A DNA stretch of 47,041 nt from Elusimicrobiota bacterium (lineage in GTDB: Bacteria; Elusimicrobiota; Elusimicrobia; Elusimicrobiales; UBA9959), in NCBI GenBank assembly GCA_016208085.1, contig JACQYT010000024.1:1-47041 (forward strand), given 5' to 3'. The first letter of the stretch is position 1, and every line of letters starts with the position of its first letter. Shown here in pieces: positions 15,619 through 23,425 of the stretch. A model generated the notes under the pieces. That model made no database searches. It was not told the origin of the DNA and was given only the letters and a program-made list of their open reading frames with translations. The translations under genes and the position numbers were made by a program.

Positions 15619-15989
15619 TCGGCTATAGCTTCTATCTCCACCAGCGCGGCTTTGGGCAGCGCCTTCACTTCTATGGTCGCCCTGGCCGGCGGGTTCTTTG
15701 AGAAAAAGGAGCCGTAAATTTCGTTCATCCGCGCGAACTGCGACAGGTCGGCCATGAAGACCGTGGTCTTCACTATGTTTTCAAGCGACAATCCCCGCGA
15801 TTTTAAAATGGCCCCGATATTTTTGATGGCGGCTTCGGTCTGTTCGGCTATGCCGGTCCCGGCAAGCGTTCCGGTGGCTGGATCTACGGGCAGTTGGCCG
15901 GATATGAATATAAAACCGCCCGCTTCCACGGCCTGGGAGTAGTGGCCGATAGCCGCGGGAGCGTCTTTGGTGGAAATTATCTTTTTCAT
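15609..15989 (-). CDS. ridA: RidA family reactive imine/enamine deaminase
   Basis: 126 residues, normal for RidA (YjgF/YER057c/UK114). It opens with ISTKDAPAAIGHYSQAVEAGGFIFISGQLP (family-typical AP.AIGPYSQA), contains EQTEAAIKNIGAILKSRGLSLENIVKTTVF, and ends with the catalytic Arg in PPARATIEVKALP (about residue 104) and Glu in VEIEAIAE. RidA hydrolyses 2-aminoacrylate and related enamines released by PLP enzymes, which fits a genome with tryptophanase. The last codon and stop lie in repeat A4, so the C-terminus may be slightly changed (ERV). Two nt separate it from the Cys-rich gene upstream. Confidence 0.93.
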   Translation of the reverse strand: MKKIISTKDAPAAIGHYSQAVEAGGFIFISGQLPVDPATGTLAGTGIAEQTEAAIKNIGAILKSRGLSLENIVKTTVFMADLSQFARMNEIYGSFFSKNPPARATIEVKALPKAALVEIEAIAERV

Positions 15990-15991
15990 TT

Positions 15992-16186
15992 TCAGCTCTT
16001 TCTGGAGGCTATAAACTTCTCTATGGACCTATCATAACTCCGTTCGGCCGCTTTCTCAAAGAAACAGGCGGGCAGTTCCCCGCTGCTCCTGTGGTAGGCC
16101 ACGCATTCGCAGCAGATTCCTTTCCTGGAGCAGGGCTCGTAGGTGCAGTTGCAGTTGTTCAGATTATCGGGTTTTTTGCAGTCCAT
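15992..16186 (-). CDS. DUF6485-like small cysteine-rich protein
   Basis: 64 residues with eight Cys: Cys3, then [21 protein letters not shown] (Cys12 to Cys28), then ELPACFF (Cys41). It is followed by a helical tail, [13 protein letters not shown]. This pattern matches the small proteins annotated as DUF6485, of unknown function but clearly able to bind metal (Zn or Fe-S). An AAAGGAG ribosome site precedes the ATG. The gene lies 2 nt upstream of ridA on the same strand and is probably cotranscribed. Identification is by the Cys pattern and the ELPACFF motif. Confidence 0.75.
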   Translation of the reverse strand: MDCKKPDNLNNCNCTYEPCSRKGICCECVAYHRSSGELPACFFEKAAERSYDRSIEKFIASRKS

Positions 16187-16303
16187 GGCGTCTCCTTTCG
16201 TGTATATGATACAAAATTTGAATTAGGCGTTGAACTGTTAACGCCTCCCCCGCTTCGCTCCGGCGTATTGCCTAACGGCTTTTAATATCGTTTAATTCAA
16301 TAC
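16187..16303. promoter_or_regulatory. Divergent intergenic region with nested palindromes
   Basis: It separates the Cys-rich gene (minus) from the Mur ligase (plus). It contains a hairpin GGCGTT...AACGCC (about 16227-16246), and outer arms TTGAATTA near 16219 and TAATTCAA near 16293 that bracket it and a second GGCG...GCC pair. A TATCAT-like -10 on the minus strand lies near 16205. Promoter calls here are weak; the palindromes are clear. Confidence 0.35.
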
Positions 16304-17674
16304 ATGAGCGTGAGCGGCTCAAAAAAAATACACTTCACCGGCATCGGCGGCTCCGGCATGAGCGCCTTGTCGCAGATAGCGGCCATGGAGGGCCGGCGGG
16401 TGAGCGGCTCCGACAGGGATTTCGATAATTCCAGGAACCTGGGCTTTAAAGCCTCGCTTGAGAAGCTCGGCATAAAGATCTTTCCCCAGGACGGCTCGGG
16501 CATAGACGGGGACACGGAGGAGGTCGCCGTCTCCACCGCCATAGAGGATTCCAATCCCGAGATAGCCAGGGCCCGCGCCTTGGGCGCGCGACTCACGCAC
16601 CGCTCCGAACTGCTGGCGTCCTATGTGGATAATTTTAAGACCATAGCGGTAGGCGGCACAAGCGGGAAATCCACCGTGGTGGGGATGGTGTTCACCATCC
16701 TTGAGGAAGCGGGCTTGAGCCCCAGCGTCATAACCGGCGGCCCGCTGGTCGCGCTTAAAGAGCGGGGGCTTATCGGCAACGCCTGGCGCGGCAAGGGAGA
16801 GATCCTGGTGATAGAAGCTGACGAATCCGACGGCACCATAGAAAAATACAGGCCCGCCGCGGGCCTTATCCTCAACATCAGCAAGGACCATAAAGACGTT
16901 GCCGAGTTAAAGAGGATATTCGCTCAATTCGCGAAGAACGCGAAAAAACTTTATCTGAACGCGGACGACCCCGAGCTGGCCGGTTTCAGGGACGGGGCGG
17001 AACTGTTCGGGATCGAAGATTCAAGATTGAAGATTGAAGATTTAAGATTGGAAATGTTCGGCTCCGGCTTTAAAATGAACGGCCTGGATTTCAGGGTGCC
17101 GGCGCCGGGGGCCTATAATATCCAGAACGCGCTGGCCGCCGTGAAAGTCTGCCTGGATATGGGCGTTCCGCTTGAAATCTGCGCCGCCGGGCTCGCGAAA
17201 TATAAAGGCGTGCAGCGGCGGTTTGAACTGGTGGGCGAAGCCGGCGGAGCGCTGGTGGTGGACGATTACGCCCATAATCCGGCCAAAGTGGCGGCGGTGC
17301 TGGGCGCGCTGCATGGGGCCGGCGGCGGCAGGATTATCGCCATTTACCAGCCGCACGGCTTTACCCCGGCCCGGCACCTTAAAAAAGAGCTTATAGCGGC
17401 TTTTGCCGCGAACCTGAAAGAAGAAGACATCCTTTTTATGCCGGAGATATATTATGTCGGCGGCACGGTGGCCAAAGACATCTCTTCAAAAGACTTTGTG
17501 GACGAACTGTCCCGGCTGGGCCGGAAGGCTTTTTATTTTGAGCGGCGTCCGGATATAATAAGCGAAGCCGCCGGGCTTGCCCGGCCCGGAGATATCTTTC
17601 TCGTAATGGGCGCCAGGGACTGGACCCTGTCGGATTTTGCCAGAGACCTTTTTGAAAGGATAAAAAAAAGATGA
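16304..17674 (+). CDS. MurC/Mpl-like Mur ligase
   Basis: 456 residues with the three Mur-ligase domains. The N-terminal UDP-binding Rossmann part has KIHFTGIGGSGMSALSQIA (about 8-26). The central ATP-binding part has P-loop VGGTSGKSTVVGMVF (about 117-131), IEADESDGTIEKYRP (about 175-189) and the Mg-site NISKDHKDVAELK. The C-terminal domain has DDYAHNPAKVAAVL and YQPHGFTPARH. It belongs to the MurC/Mpl group, which joins L-Ala or an Ala-peptide to UDP-MurNAc. The P-loop reads GTSGKST instead of the usual GTHGKTT, so it may be a divergent paralogue rather than the main murC. At 17015-17049 five heptamers encode an extra charged segment, SRLKIEDLRLE, at the start of the C-terminal domain. The next gene follows after 4 nt. 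Confidence 0.82.
   Translation: MSVSGSKKIHFTGIGGSGMSALSQIAAMEGRRVSGSDRDFDNSRNLGFKASLEKLGIKIFPQDGSGIDGDTEEVAVSTAIEDSNPEIARARALGARLTHRSELLASYVDNFKTIAVGGTSGKSTVVGMVFTILEEAGLSPSVITGGPLVALKERGLIGNAWRGKGEILVIEADESDGTIEKYRPAAGLILNISKDHKDVAELKRIFAQFAKNAKKLYLNADDPELAGFRDGAELFGIEDSRLKIEDLRLEMFGSGFKMNGLDFRVPAPGAYNIQNALAAVKVCLDMGVPLEICAAGLAKYKGVQRRFELVGEAGGALVVDDYAHNPAKVAAVLGALHGAGGGRIIAIYQPHGFTPARHLKKELIAAFAANLKEEDILFMPEIYYVGGTVAKDISSKDFVDELSRLGRKAFYFERRPDIISEAAGLARPGDIFLVMGARDWTLSDFARDLFERIKKR
17015..17049. repeat. Heptamer array GAAGATT inside the Mur ligase gene
   Basis: Five 7-bp units (GAAGATT, CAAGATT, GAAGATT, GAAGATT, TAAGATT) in the coding sequence, translated as EDSRLKIEDLRL. The unit is A/T-rich, unlike the surrounding GC-rich codons, and sits at a domain boundary where an insertion would be tolerated. 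Confidence 0.8.
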
Positions 17675-17678
17675 GCCT

Positions 17679-17957
17679 ATGGCCGGCATAACCGTGATGA
17701 TATATACCACTTTAAGGGCGCGCCTCGGATTTTCAAAAGCGGAGCTCCAGGGGAAAACAGTGCATGAACTTCTGCTGAAACTCGCCGCCGTTAAAAAGCC
17801 GGACGTCAAAAACATACTTTTTGACGCGGCCGGCCGGGTGAAGAATCATTTTGTGCTTACGCTCAATTCCGAGCTGCTTGACAACAGGAAAGCGAAAACG
17901 ATAAAGGTGAAGGCGGGCGATATACTGCATATTTTCCCGCCGATATCGGGGGGATAA
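17679..17957 (+). CDS. MoaD/ThiS-family sulfur-carrier-like protein
   Basis: 92 residues with a beta-grasp pattern: an N-terminal strand VMIYTTLRARLG, a helix with KTVHELLLKLA, LTLNSELLDNRKAKTIKVKAGDILHIFPPISGG at the end. The terminal Gly-Gly directly before the stop is the adenylation/thiocarboxylation site of MoaD and ThiS. Such carriers deliver sulfur for molybdopterin, thiamine, or other pathways via an E1-like partner; no MoeB/ThiF or MoaE is visible in this window, so the pathway is open. It starts 4 nt after the Mur ligase stop and is probably cotranscribed with it. A strong hairpin follows the stop. Confidence 0.82.
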   Translation: MAGITVMIYTTLRARLGFSKAELQGKTVHELLLKLAAVKKPDVKNILFDAAGRVKNHFVLTLNSELLDNRKAKTIKVKAGDILHIFPPISGG

Positions 17958-17958
17958 T

Positions 17959-17984
17959 CCGAAAACTTCAGTTGAAGTTTTCGG
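17959..17984. terminator. 12-bp hairpin after the MoaD-like gene (CCGAAAACTTCA stem)
   Basis: A perfect stem CCGAAAACTTCA/TGAAGTTTTCGG with a 2-nt loop, beginning right after the stop codon (TAATCCGAAAA). There is no long T-tract, so termination is only likely. The same TAAtCCGAAAA start occurs after two other genes (32080 and 45302), marking a repeat family. Confidence 0.6.
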
Positions 17985-18087
17985 GAAGGATAAAGGATTA
18001 AGGATAAAGGCTAAAGGGCGGAATACTCTCTTTATTTTTTGTTTTCCAATGTTTTTACTATCCTTCAGCCTTTAGCCTTTCCTTAAC
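17985..18087. repeat. Heptamer-iteron hairpin element B
   Basis: The left arm is GGATAAA/GGATTAA/GGCTAAA heptamers (17985-18017), then an A/T-rich centre, and the right arm is CCTTCAG/CCTTTAG/CCTTTCC. The arms are complementary. The organisation is that of the A elements but with a different unit. It directly precedes the flavodiiron gene and ends by its GGAGG ribosome site. Confidence 0.65.
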
Positions 18088-18102
18088 AGCGGAGGAACAC
18101 TT

Positions 18103-19278
18103 ATGGTGCCGGAAAAAATAGCCGAGAATGTTTATTCCATGCGGATCAATCATTTCAACAGGCGCATGTTCGACGCGCTTATCCCGCTGCCGGACGGAAC
18201 GAGCTATAACGCCTACCTCGTGCGTGGAACAGGGAAAACGGCGCTTATGGACTCTGCCGACCCGGAAAAAAAAGACGCGCTTTTTGATTTCCTGCGGGAC
18301 GTGGAAAAAATAGACTATTTAGTGGCTCATCACGCAGAACAGGACCATTCCGGCTCCCTCCCTTTCGTGCTTGAAAAATACCCGGCGGCCAGAGTGGCCG
18401 CAAATCCCAGGTGCAAAGAGTTCCTGATGTCGCACCTGCATCTCCCGGCCGAAAAGTTCATTGAGGTTAAGGACGGCGGGCGTCTGGACCTGGGCGGCAA
18501 GACCCTGCGTTTTATCTACACGCCGTGGGTGCACTGGCCGGAGACCATGGTCACCTATCTTGAAGAGGACAGGATACTGTTCTCCTGCGATTTTTTCGGT
18601 TCGCATATAGCCACGGGCGAGCTCTTCTCGGACGAAAAGACCGTCTACGGGCCCATGAAAAGATATTACGCCGAGATCATGATGCCTTTCAGGAGCAGCA
18701 TTAAAAGCAATCTGGAAAAGATAAAGGAACTCGAACTTGCGCTGATAGCGCCGAGTCACGGGCCTATTCATAAGAACGTGAAATTCGCGCTGGACGCTTA
18801 TAAGGACTGGGCTTTGTCCGAAGCTAAAAATAAAGTCCTGGTGGCTTATATTTCGATGCACGGCAGCACTCTGCTGCTGGTCAACCGGCTTGTCAGCCGG
18901 CTGCAGGAAAAGGGCGTTCCCGTGGAGAAGATAAACCTGGACGAGTTTGATATAGGGTGCGTGGCCATGGCCCTGGTGGACGCGGCCACCGTCGTAATAG
19001 GCACGCCCACCGTGCTGGCGGGGCCGCATCCCAAAGCGGTCTATGCGGCGTATCTCGCCAACGCGCTGAGGCCGAAGACCAGGTTCGTCTCCGTGGTCGG
19101 CTCCTACGGGTGGGGCGGCCGGGCGCTTGAAACCATCGCGGGCATGATATCCGGCATAAAGGCCGAAGCGCTGAAGCCGGTCATGGTCAAAGGCATGCCG
19201 ACCGCCGACGACCTGCTCGAGGTTGACGCTCTGGCCGGCCTGATAGCCGAAAAGCACAAAAGCCTCGCGTTTTCATAA
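18103..19278 (+). CDS. A-type flavodiiron protein (FprA family)
   Basis: 391 residues. The N-terminal metallo-beta-lactamase-like domain holds the diiron ligands: HHAEQDHSG (about 78-86), WVHWPETM (His about 148), FSCDFFGSH (Asp about 167) and IAPSHGPIH (His about 226). The C-terminal flavodoxin domain starts at about 250 with NKVLVAYISMHGSTLLLVNRL and has VVIGTPTVLAGPHP and GSYGWGGRALE for FMN binding. These enzymes reduce O2 to water and/or NO to N2O and protect anaerobes from oxidative or nitrosative stress in the cytoplasm. All metal ligands seem present. It is preceded by GGAGG and element B; its redox partner (rubredoxin) is not in the window. Confidence 0.93.
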   Translation: MVPEKIAENVYSMRINHFNRRMFDALIPLPDGTSYNAYLVRGTGKTALMDSADPEKKDALFDFLRDVEKIDYLVAHHAEQDHSGSLPFVLEKYPAARVAANPRCKEFLMSHLHLPAEKFIEVKDGGRLDLGGKTLRFIYTPWVHWPETMVTYLEEDRILFSCDFFGSHIATGELFSDEKTVYGPMKRYYAEIMMPFRSSIKSNLEKIKELELALIAPSHGPIHKNVKFALDAYKDWALSEAKNKVLVAYISMHGSTLLLVNRLVSRLQEKGVPVEKINLDEFDIGCVAMALVDAATVVIGTPTVLAGPHPKAVYAAYLANALRPKTRFVSVVGSYGWGGRALETIAGMISGIKAEALKPVMVKGMPTADDLLEVDALAGLIAEKHKSLAFS

Positions 19279-19319
19279 CTCAAAAACAGCCCTCAAAAAT
19301 AGACCCTCAAAAATAGCCC

Positions 19320-19348
19320 TTGAAATTTCCGGTTTTGTCTGCTACACT
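19320..19348 (+). promoter_or_regulatory. Sigma70-like promoter for gene at 19456
   Basis: TTGAAA (19320-19325), 17-nt spacer, TACACT (19343-19348). It is preceded by a tandem CCCTCAAAAATAG repeat (about 19290-19318). The predicted 5' leader is about 100 nt. Confidence 0.65.
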
Positions 19349-19455
19349 CTAAGTAGGAAGTTATAAAAACTTTATTTTCCGGTTCCTTTTTAAAGCAGCG
19401 CGGGAAATAAGGTCGTGTGTTTTTATCGCTATTATCTCTGATTCACGGGGGTTTT

Positions 19456-20703
19456 ATGACTGAAAACAAAAACAGCAGAAAGAAAGCGCTGATAATATTC
19501 GTCCTCGCGTTCCTCGCCTGCGGCGGCGGAATTTTTATCTTTTTCGTCTTCCAGGGCCTGGGTGATTTTAACAGCGGCAGCAAAAGCAATTTCCATTACG
19601 GCTTCAGCGCGAAGAACGCGCTGATACCTCTCATCAGCTATTTCAGCCGGACCGACAGCGAGGCCGAACTGGTCAAGCAAACCAAGAACAGGCTGGAGGC
19701 AAGGGGGCTTGACGTTTCCCTGCTGGACGGGTCCAGGGCCGACGTTTCCGACTGGATGGACAAAAGCGGCGGCGCGGGAGGCTCTTCCGGTAACGCGGTG
19801 GCGCGGAGCGCGTCCGCCGCAAAGACCGCTGTTCCGAGGATGGGCGGCGGCCTGGGCGACATTTCCGGCGGTGGCGGCGGTGGCTCGCAGACCAGCGCCG
19901 CGCTGGCGCAGTTCAGCGGCCCGGGCGGCGCCGGGAGTACGCGGATCTCGGGCGCCAAGGCCGGTCAGAGCGCCGCTGCCCCGGGCAAGGGCGCGATGGG
20001 CGCGCTGGCCCTCACGCGGGCCGCGATGAAGGAAGGCATAAGGTCGGGCTCGGCCATGACCGCCAAGGCAAAGTGGGACCAGGGTTTCGGGGTCGGCGCT
20101 GCCGGTAAAGCGGCGGGCGGCGCGCTTGCCTACGCCAAACCCGGGCTGGCTAACCTGGACCGTATAAAAAAAGGCGACATAGCCGATCTGAAGACTCTTG
20201 AGCCGGGATCTCTTACAGCGGCTATACCCCCGCCTGTGGAGGACAAGTCGGGCAGCGACCCCCTGGCGAATAAGGTGAAGGGGAAGGATGGAGGGGACGC
20301 GGCCGCAGATGCGGCAAAGCTAATGGCGCAGAACGCGGCCGGGGCGGTAGGGAGCGCTATTAACAAAGGCGGGGGGGGGGGACCGAAGATTAACGCTAAC
20401 GCCGGCATGCCGCCGCCCGATGTTATCGGCAAGGCTGTGGATAAATTTTGCCCCAACAGCTGCGATCCCGGCGACGGCTCCACATACACGGACAAGCAGA
20501 TCACCTATGAGAAACAACCGGACGGAACCTACAACGCCACTTACGAAGGGACGCATGACGACCAGCCGTACAAGGATACGGTGAATATAGACCTCTCTAA
20601 AGGTCCTGATGATCAGGTTACGCCCGTCGGCTCTTGTACGCCCGTGGCGAACGAGTGTACGCCCACGGAGTTCGGCACCAATACTCCCATTGTCGGTCCG
20701 TAG
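19456..20703 (+). CDS. Envelope protein P1: single-TM Gly/Ala-rich protein, unknown function
   Basis: 415 residues from ATG 19456. This start has GGGGG just upstream; a GTG at 19417 would add 13 hydrophobic residues. Layout: basic N-tail (NKNSRKK), membrane segment ALIIFVLAFLACGGGIFIFFVF (about 12-33), a short ordered region (LIPLISYFSRTDSEAELVKQTKNRLEARGLDV, perhaps helical), a long Gly/Ser/Ala-rich part (about 95-310), and a C-terminal about 75-residue domain with four Cys (FCPNSC, later SCTPVANEC) and beta-like Thr/Tyr-rich strands. The bulk should be periplasmic. An 11-G run at 20371-20381 lies before the Cys domain. It is first of six similar genes, with its own promoter. No known family is recognised. 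Confidence 0.75.
   Translation: MTENKNSRKKALIIFVLAFLACGGGIFIFFVFQGLGDFNSGSKSNFHYGFSAKNALIPLISYFSRTDSEAELVKQTKNRLEARGLDVSLLDGSRADVSDWMDKSGGAGGSSGNAVARSASAAKTAVPRMGGGLGDISGGGGGGSQTSAALAQFSGPGGAGSTRISGAKAGQSAAAPGKGAMGALALTRAAMKEGIRSGSAMTAKAKWDQGFGVGAAGKAAGGALAYAKPGLANLDRIKKGDIADLKTLEPGSLTAAIPPPVEDKSGSDPLANKVKGKDGGDAAADAAKLMAQNAAGAVGSAINKGGGGGPKINANAGMPPPDVIGKAVDKFCPNSCDPGDGSTYTDKQITYEKQPDGTYNATYEGTHDDQPYKDTVNIDLSKGPDDQVTPVGSCTPVANECTPTEFGTNTPIVGP
20371..20381 (+). repeat. Poly-G tract (G11) in gene P1
   Basis: Eleven consecutive G within codons 306-309. One extra G would put TAA in frame four codons after the tract (ACC GAA GAT TAA). One fewer G would shift the Cys domain into another frame. 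It is either a slippage site or an assembly error risk. Confidence 0.8.
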
Positions 20704-20748
20704 CGGCGTTGGGGAACTGTTGCGGCTCTGATGGCATCGGCGCAGGCC

Positions 20749-20777
20749 TTGACAAATCAGGGAATTTCTGCTATACT
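20749..20777 (+). promoter_or_regulatory. Consensus sigma70 promoter for gene at 20867
   Basis: TTGACA (20749-20754), exactly 17 nt, TATACT (20772-20777). A near-perfect match, giving a leader of about 83 nt before ATG 20867. It shows that P2 is transcribed independently of P1. Confidence 0.85.
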
Positions 20778-20866
20778 ATCAGCGTAGCAGATAACTTTGC
20801 CCTGAACTATCCGATGGAGCGTGTCAGGGGAAGTCTAAAGTTGTTTTAGCCGAAAACGGAGCGGAT

Positions 20867-21811
20867 ATGACACGGGTACCGGGGAAAAAATCCAAAACCA
20901 CGCAGTATGTTGTCGGCGCAGTAGTCGCCGTCGTAATACTTCTGCTGTGGATCTCTATTCCGCTGATGAATACTTCCTCGCTTGATTCTTCGGTTTCGGC
21001 CAATCCCTTCAGACCAAAGACCGCCGACCTGAATTCGCTCGGCAGCGACATCCCTTCGGAGGGCGGCGCGCCGGGTTACGCCTTGAACGGCTCCATGATA
21101 GACAATCCGGCCACTTCAGGCGAAATGATAGCCTCTTCCCTTTTCCAGTTAGGGCCCGGCGAGACTGAGAATGCCGCCCCGGCAGACGCTTCCGCGGCCG
21201 GCGGAAGTTCCGGCTCCTCCGGGAGCGGCGGGTCCGCTTTTGCCGGAGCGCGCGCCCCTGCCGCGCACAAGGGCAAACTGAACGCCATGCCTTCTCTCGG
21301 CGCCGGCAACGCGAATTCCATGAGCGCCGGCGGCGCGCATAAAAAGCTTTTCGGCGCCGCCAACGCCAAGCCCGAGCTTACGCCGCTTTCAGACCAGGGG
21401 TTGAATAAATCCCCGGGCGCGGAGAAGAGAAACGCACTGGTGGCCATGCTCCAGAACATGGAGGCCAAGAGCGCCAAGGCCTCCAAAGCGGGAACGATCG
21501 TCGGAGCGCGTGACGGGGCCACTTCCGCTTTTGATAAAGTCAAGGGCGATGCCTCCCTCAACACCGGTATTGAGAACAGCGCGTCCGGCGCGGGCCTTGA
21601 GCTGGGCGAGGCGGTCGCGGATTTTAAAAAAAGCGATCCGAAGAGGAACAACAAAAAGATAACCCTGCCCGAGCCCAAGCCGACGGAAGATAAGTCAAAA
21701 GAGGCTGACGAGGAGTTCAAGAGGATGCTGATGCAGATGATAATACAGAGTCTGCTTGGCCCGATATTCAGCAACATAGCCAACAGCATATTCGCCCCGA
21801 CTCCCGCCTAG
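20867..21811 (+). CDS. Envelope protein P2: single-TM Gly/Ser/Ala-rich protein, unknown function
   Basis: 314 residues. Short basic N-tail (TRVPGKKSK), one membrane segment VVGAVVAVVILLLWISIPL (about 15-34), directly followed by TSSLDSSVSANPFRPKT. The middle part is rich in Gly, Ala and Ser. A Lys/Ala-rich helical region (NALVAMLQNMEAKSAKASKAG, about 185-205) and an acidic/basic stretch ITLPEPKPTEDKSKEADEEF lead to an amphipathic or membrane-inserting C-terminus, MLMQMIIQSLLGPIFSNIANSIF. The predicted topology is N-in with a large periplasmic part. No family is recognised. Same style as the four genes that follow and the one before; it has its own consensus promoter. Confidence 0.75.
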   Translation: MTRVPGKKSKTTQYVVGAVVAVVILLLWISIPLMNTSSLDSSVSANPFRPKTADLNSLGSDIPSEGGAPGYALNGSMIDNPATSGEMIASSLFQLGPGETENAAPADASAAGGSSGSSGSGGSAFAGARAPAAHKGKLNAMPSLGAGNANSMSAGGAHKKLFGAANAKPELTPLSDQGLNKSPGAEKRNALVAMLQNMEAKSAKASKAGTIVGARDGATSAFDKVKGDASLNTGIENSASGAGLELGEAVADFKKSDPKRNNKKITLPEPKPTEDKSKEADEEFKRMLMQMIIQSLLGPIFSNIANSIFAPTPA

Positions 21812-21912
21812 CGGTCTGCGGGGAGCGGCCTGTGAGGAAGCAGTAAGCGGTAAGACTTGTTAGGAAGCAATAAGACAGTTGAGCCGGATAAATAAAATGT
21901 TTTGGAGGTTAT

Positions 21913-23373
21913 ATGATGGAACCCAAAAAGGATAAAGAAAGAAAAGGCGGTTTCTGGGCGTACATTTCCGGTCTTTTCGGCAAGGCGCCCCTGGCCCGCG
22001 GAGGGCTTGGTTCGGCGTCCGGGCTGGGCGGGGCGTCCGGGCTGGGCTCGGCCGGCTCCGGGCTGGGCGGGCTTTTTGCCACTAAAGCGGGCATCGTCGG
22101 CATGGTGCTGGGCGGCGCCACCATAGCGGCCGGCGTCGGCGTGATATATAATTTCCTGGGACCCTCCTCTAAATCGGGCTACACGCCGCAGTTGTTCCAG
22201 AGCGCCTATTACGATGAACAGACCCGCAGCGCCGGCCTGGACCGGTCCAGGCAGAAAAGCGCGGCCGTGGAAAGTTCCCTGGATATGTTCAAGGAACAGG
22301 CAAAAAAGGACGGGCTTGCCCTGGGCGAAGACGCGGAGAGCGCCGGTAAAAAAGACTCAGGCGAGAAGCCGGCCGACGAAACTGCGGATGGCGCGGCGGA
22401 GGCGGGCGCGGCCCCTGATGCCGCGGCGGCGCCGGGCGGCGGGCCCAAACTGCAGTCGGCGTCCGGATTCGGCGGCGGCCGGGGCGGCGGCGGAAGCGGC
22501 ACAAGCATGCCGCAGCTGTCCGGCGGCGGCGGGATGTCCGGCGGCATAAACAGCAAGTTCGCGCCGATCTACAAGGCGCCGGCGGGCCAAAAAGGCAAAA
22601 CCTCGGGCCTGGCGGGTTCTATGGCCGCGTCCGTGAAGGGCGGCAAATATTCGTTGCCCCCCAGCAAGAAAGGCGCTCACGGCCAGGCTAAATTCGCCAA
22701 AAAAATGGGCGCCAAGGCGGTTCATTCCACCGACGCCGGCGCCAGGACGACCGCCACCGAAGCATTTTCAGGCGAGACTGTGGGTTCAGGCGATGTCGGC
22801 GCTCCCGACGGCGGCGCGGGGCTTGGCGGAGCGGGCCTGTCCGGCGGCAACAAACTTAAAGCCAGCGATCCCAATATGGACGGGAGCAGCTTCACGCCGC
22901 CGAAAGTTCCGGAACCGGAAGACGTGTCCCCCTGGAACGATCTGCGCGACGAGGCTATGAAGTATATACTTATCAGCATGGGGCTGATAGTCGTAACCAA
23001 GATATTCGCCAAAATCGCCAAAGCCGTGCCGTTCATGTACTACGTGGCTTTTGCGACGGCTGTAGCGGCGATAGCCGCCGCTCTTAAAGTGATCTGGGTC
23101 GGCTATAAGCTTTACAAAGGCGATCCGAACGGCGATCCGCCGTGGACAGGTCAGCTGGGGCTGGCGATACCGATGATAGCGGCAGGCGTGATGCTGGCGA
23201 TCGCGGCCTGGAACGCCCTGTGCGACATGGCGGGCCAGACGGATGTCGCCGCCAAAGCCGCAACCACTACTGCGGCCGGGACGACTCCGGCGGTGTCTGC
23301 GGCGGCCGGCGCACCCGGCTGGATGAGCGGGTTAGGCGGCATGGGGTTAGGCAATGTTCTTGGCGGGTTATAA
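21913..23373 (+). CDS. Envelope protein P3: Gly-rich protein with N- and C-terminal membrane segments
   Basis: 486 residues. GGAGG at 21904 favours ATG 21916 (the second Met) over 21913. Layout: charged tail with aromatic stretch GGFWAYISGLFGK, a GLGSASG-type linker (30-55), a membrane segment about 60-82 (IVGMVLGGATIAAGVGVIY), the motif SSLDMFK at 121-127, a Gly/Ala-rich region, and a basic motif LPPSKKGAHGQAKFAKK (about 255). At the C-end are three to four hydrophobic segments (YILISMGLIVVTKIF, YYVAFATAVAAIAAALKVIW, LAIPMIAAGVMLAIAAW). It has the same plan as P4 and is clearly a paralogue in architecture. No family is recognised. Function open; an inner-membrane scaffold with an extended periplasmic chain is a guess. 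Confidence 0.78.
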   Translation: MMEPKKDKERKGGFWAYISGLFGKAPLARGGLGSASGLGGASGLGSAGSGLGGLFATKAGIVGMVLGGATIAAGVGVIYNFLGPSSKSGYTPQLFQSAYYDEQTRSAGLDRSRQKSAAVESSLDMFKEQAKKDGLALGEDAESAGKKDSGEKPADETADGAAEAGAAPDAAAAPGGGPKLQSASGFGGGRGGGGSGTSMPQLSGGGGMSGGINSKFAPIYKAPAGQKGKTSGLAGSMAASVKGGKYSLPPSKKGAHGQAKFAKKMGAKAVHSTDAGARTTATEAFSGETVGSGDVGAPDGGAGLGGAGLSGGNKLKASDPNMDGSSFTPPKVPEPEDVSPWNDLRDEAMKYILISMGLIVVTKIFAKIAKAVPFMYYVAFATAVAAIAAALKVIWVGYKLYKGDPNGDPPWTGQLGLAIPMIAAGVMLAIAAWNALCDMAGQTDVAAKAATTTAAGTTPAVSAAAGAPGWMSGLGGMGLGNVLGGL

Positions 23374-23425
23374 GGCCGGCGGAGTGTCCGGTAGGCGGCT
23401 GAAGGGTTCGGAAATAGGAGGATAT

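Noticed and set aside
16222-16276. Integron attC-like words (GTTAACGCC ... GCCTAAC)
   Set aside because: The orientation of core sites is not that of an attC site and there is no integrase or cassette array; more likely a simple palindromic region.
19417-19455. GTG start 13 codons upstream for P1
   Set aside because: It has no ribosome site at the right distance, while ATG 19456 is preceded by GGGGG and gives a normal basic N-tail before the membrane segment.
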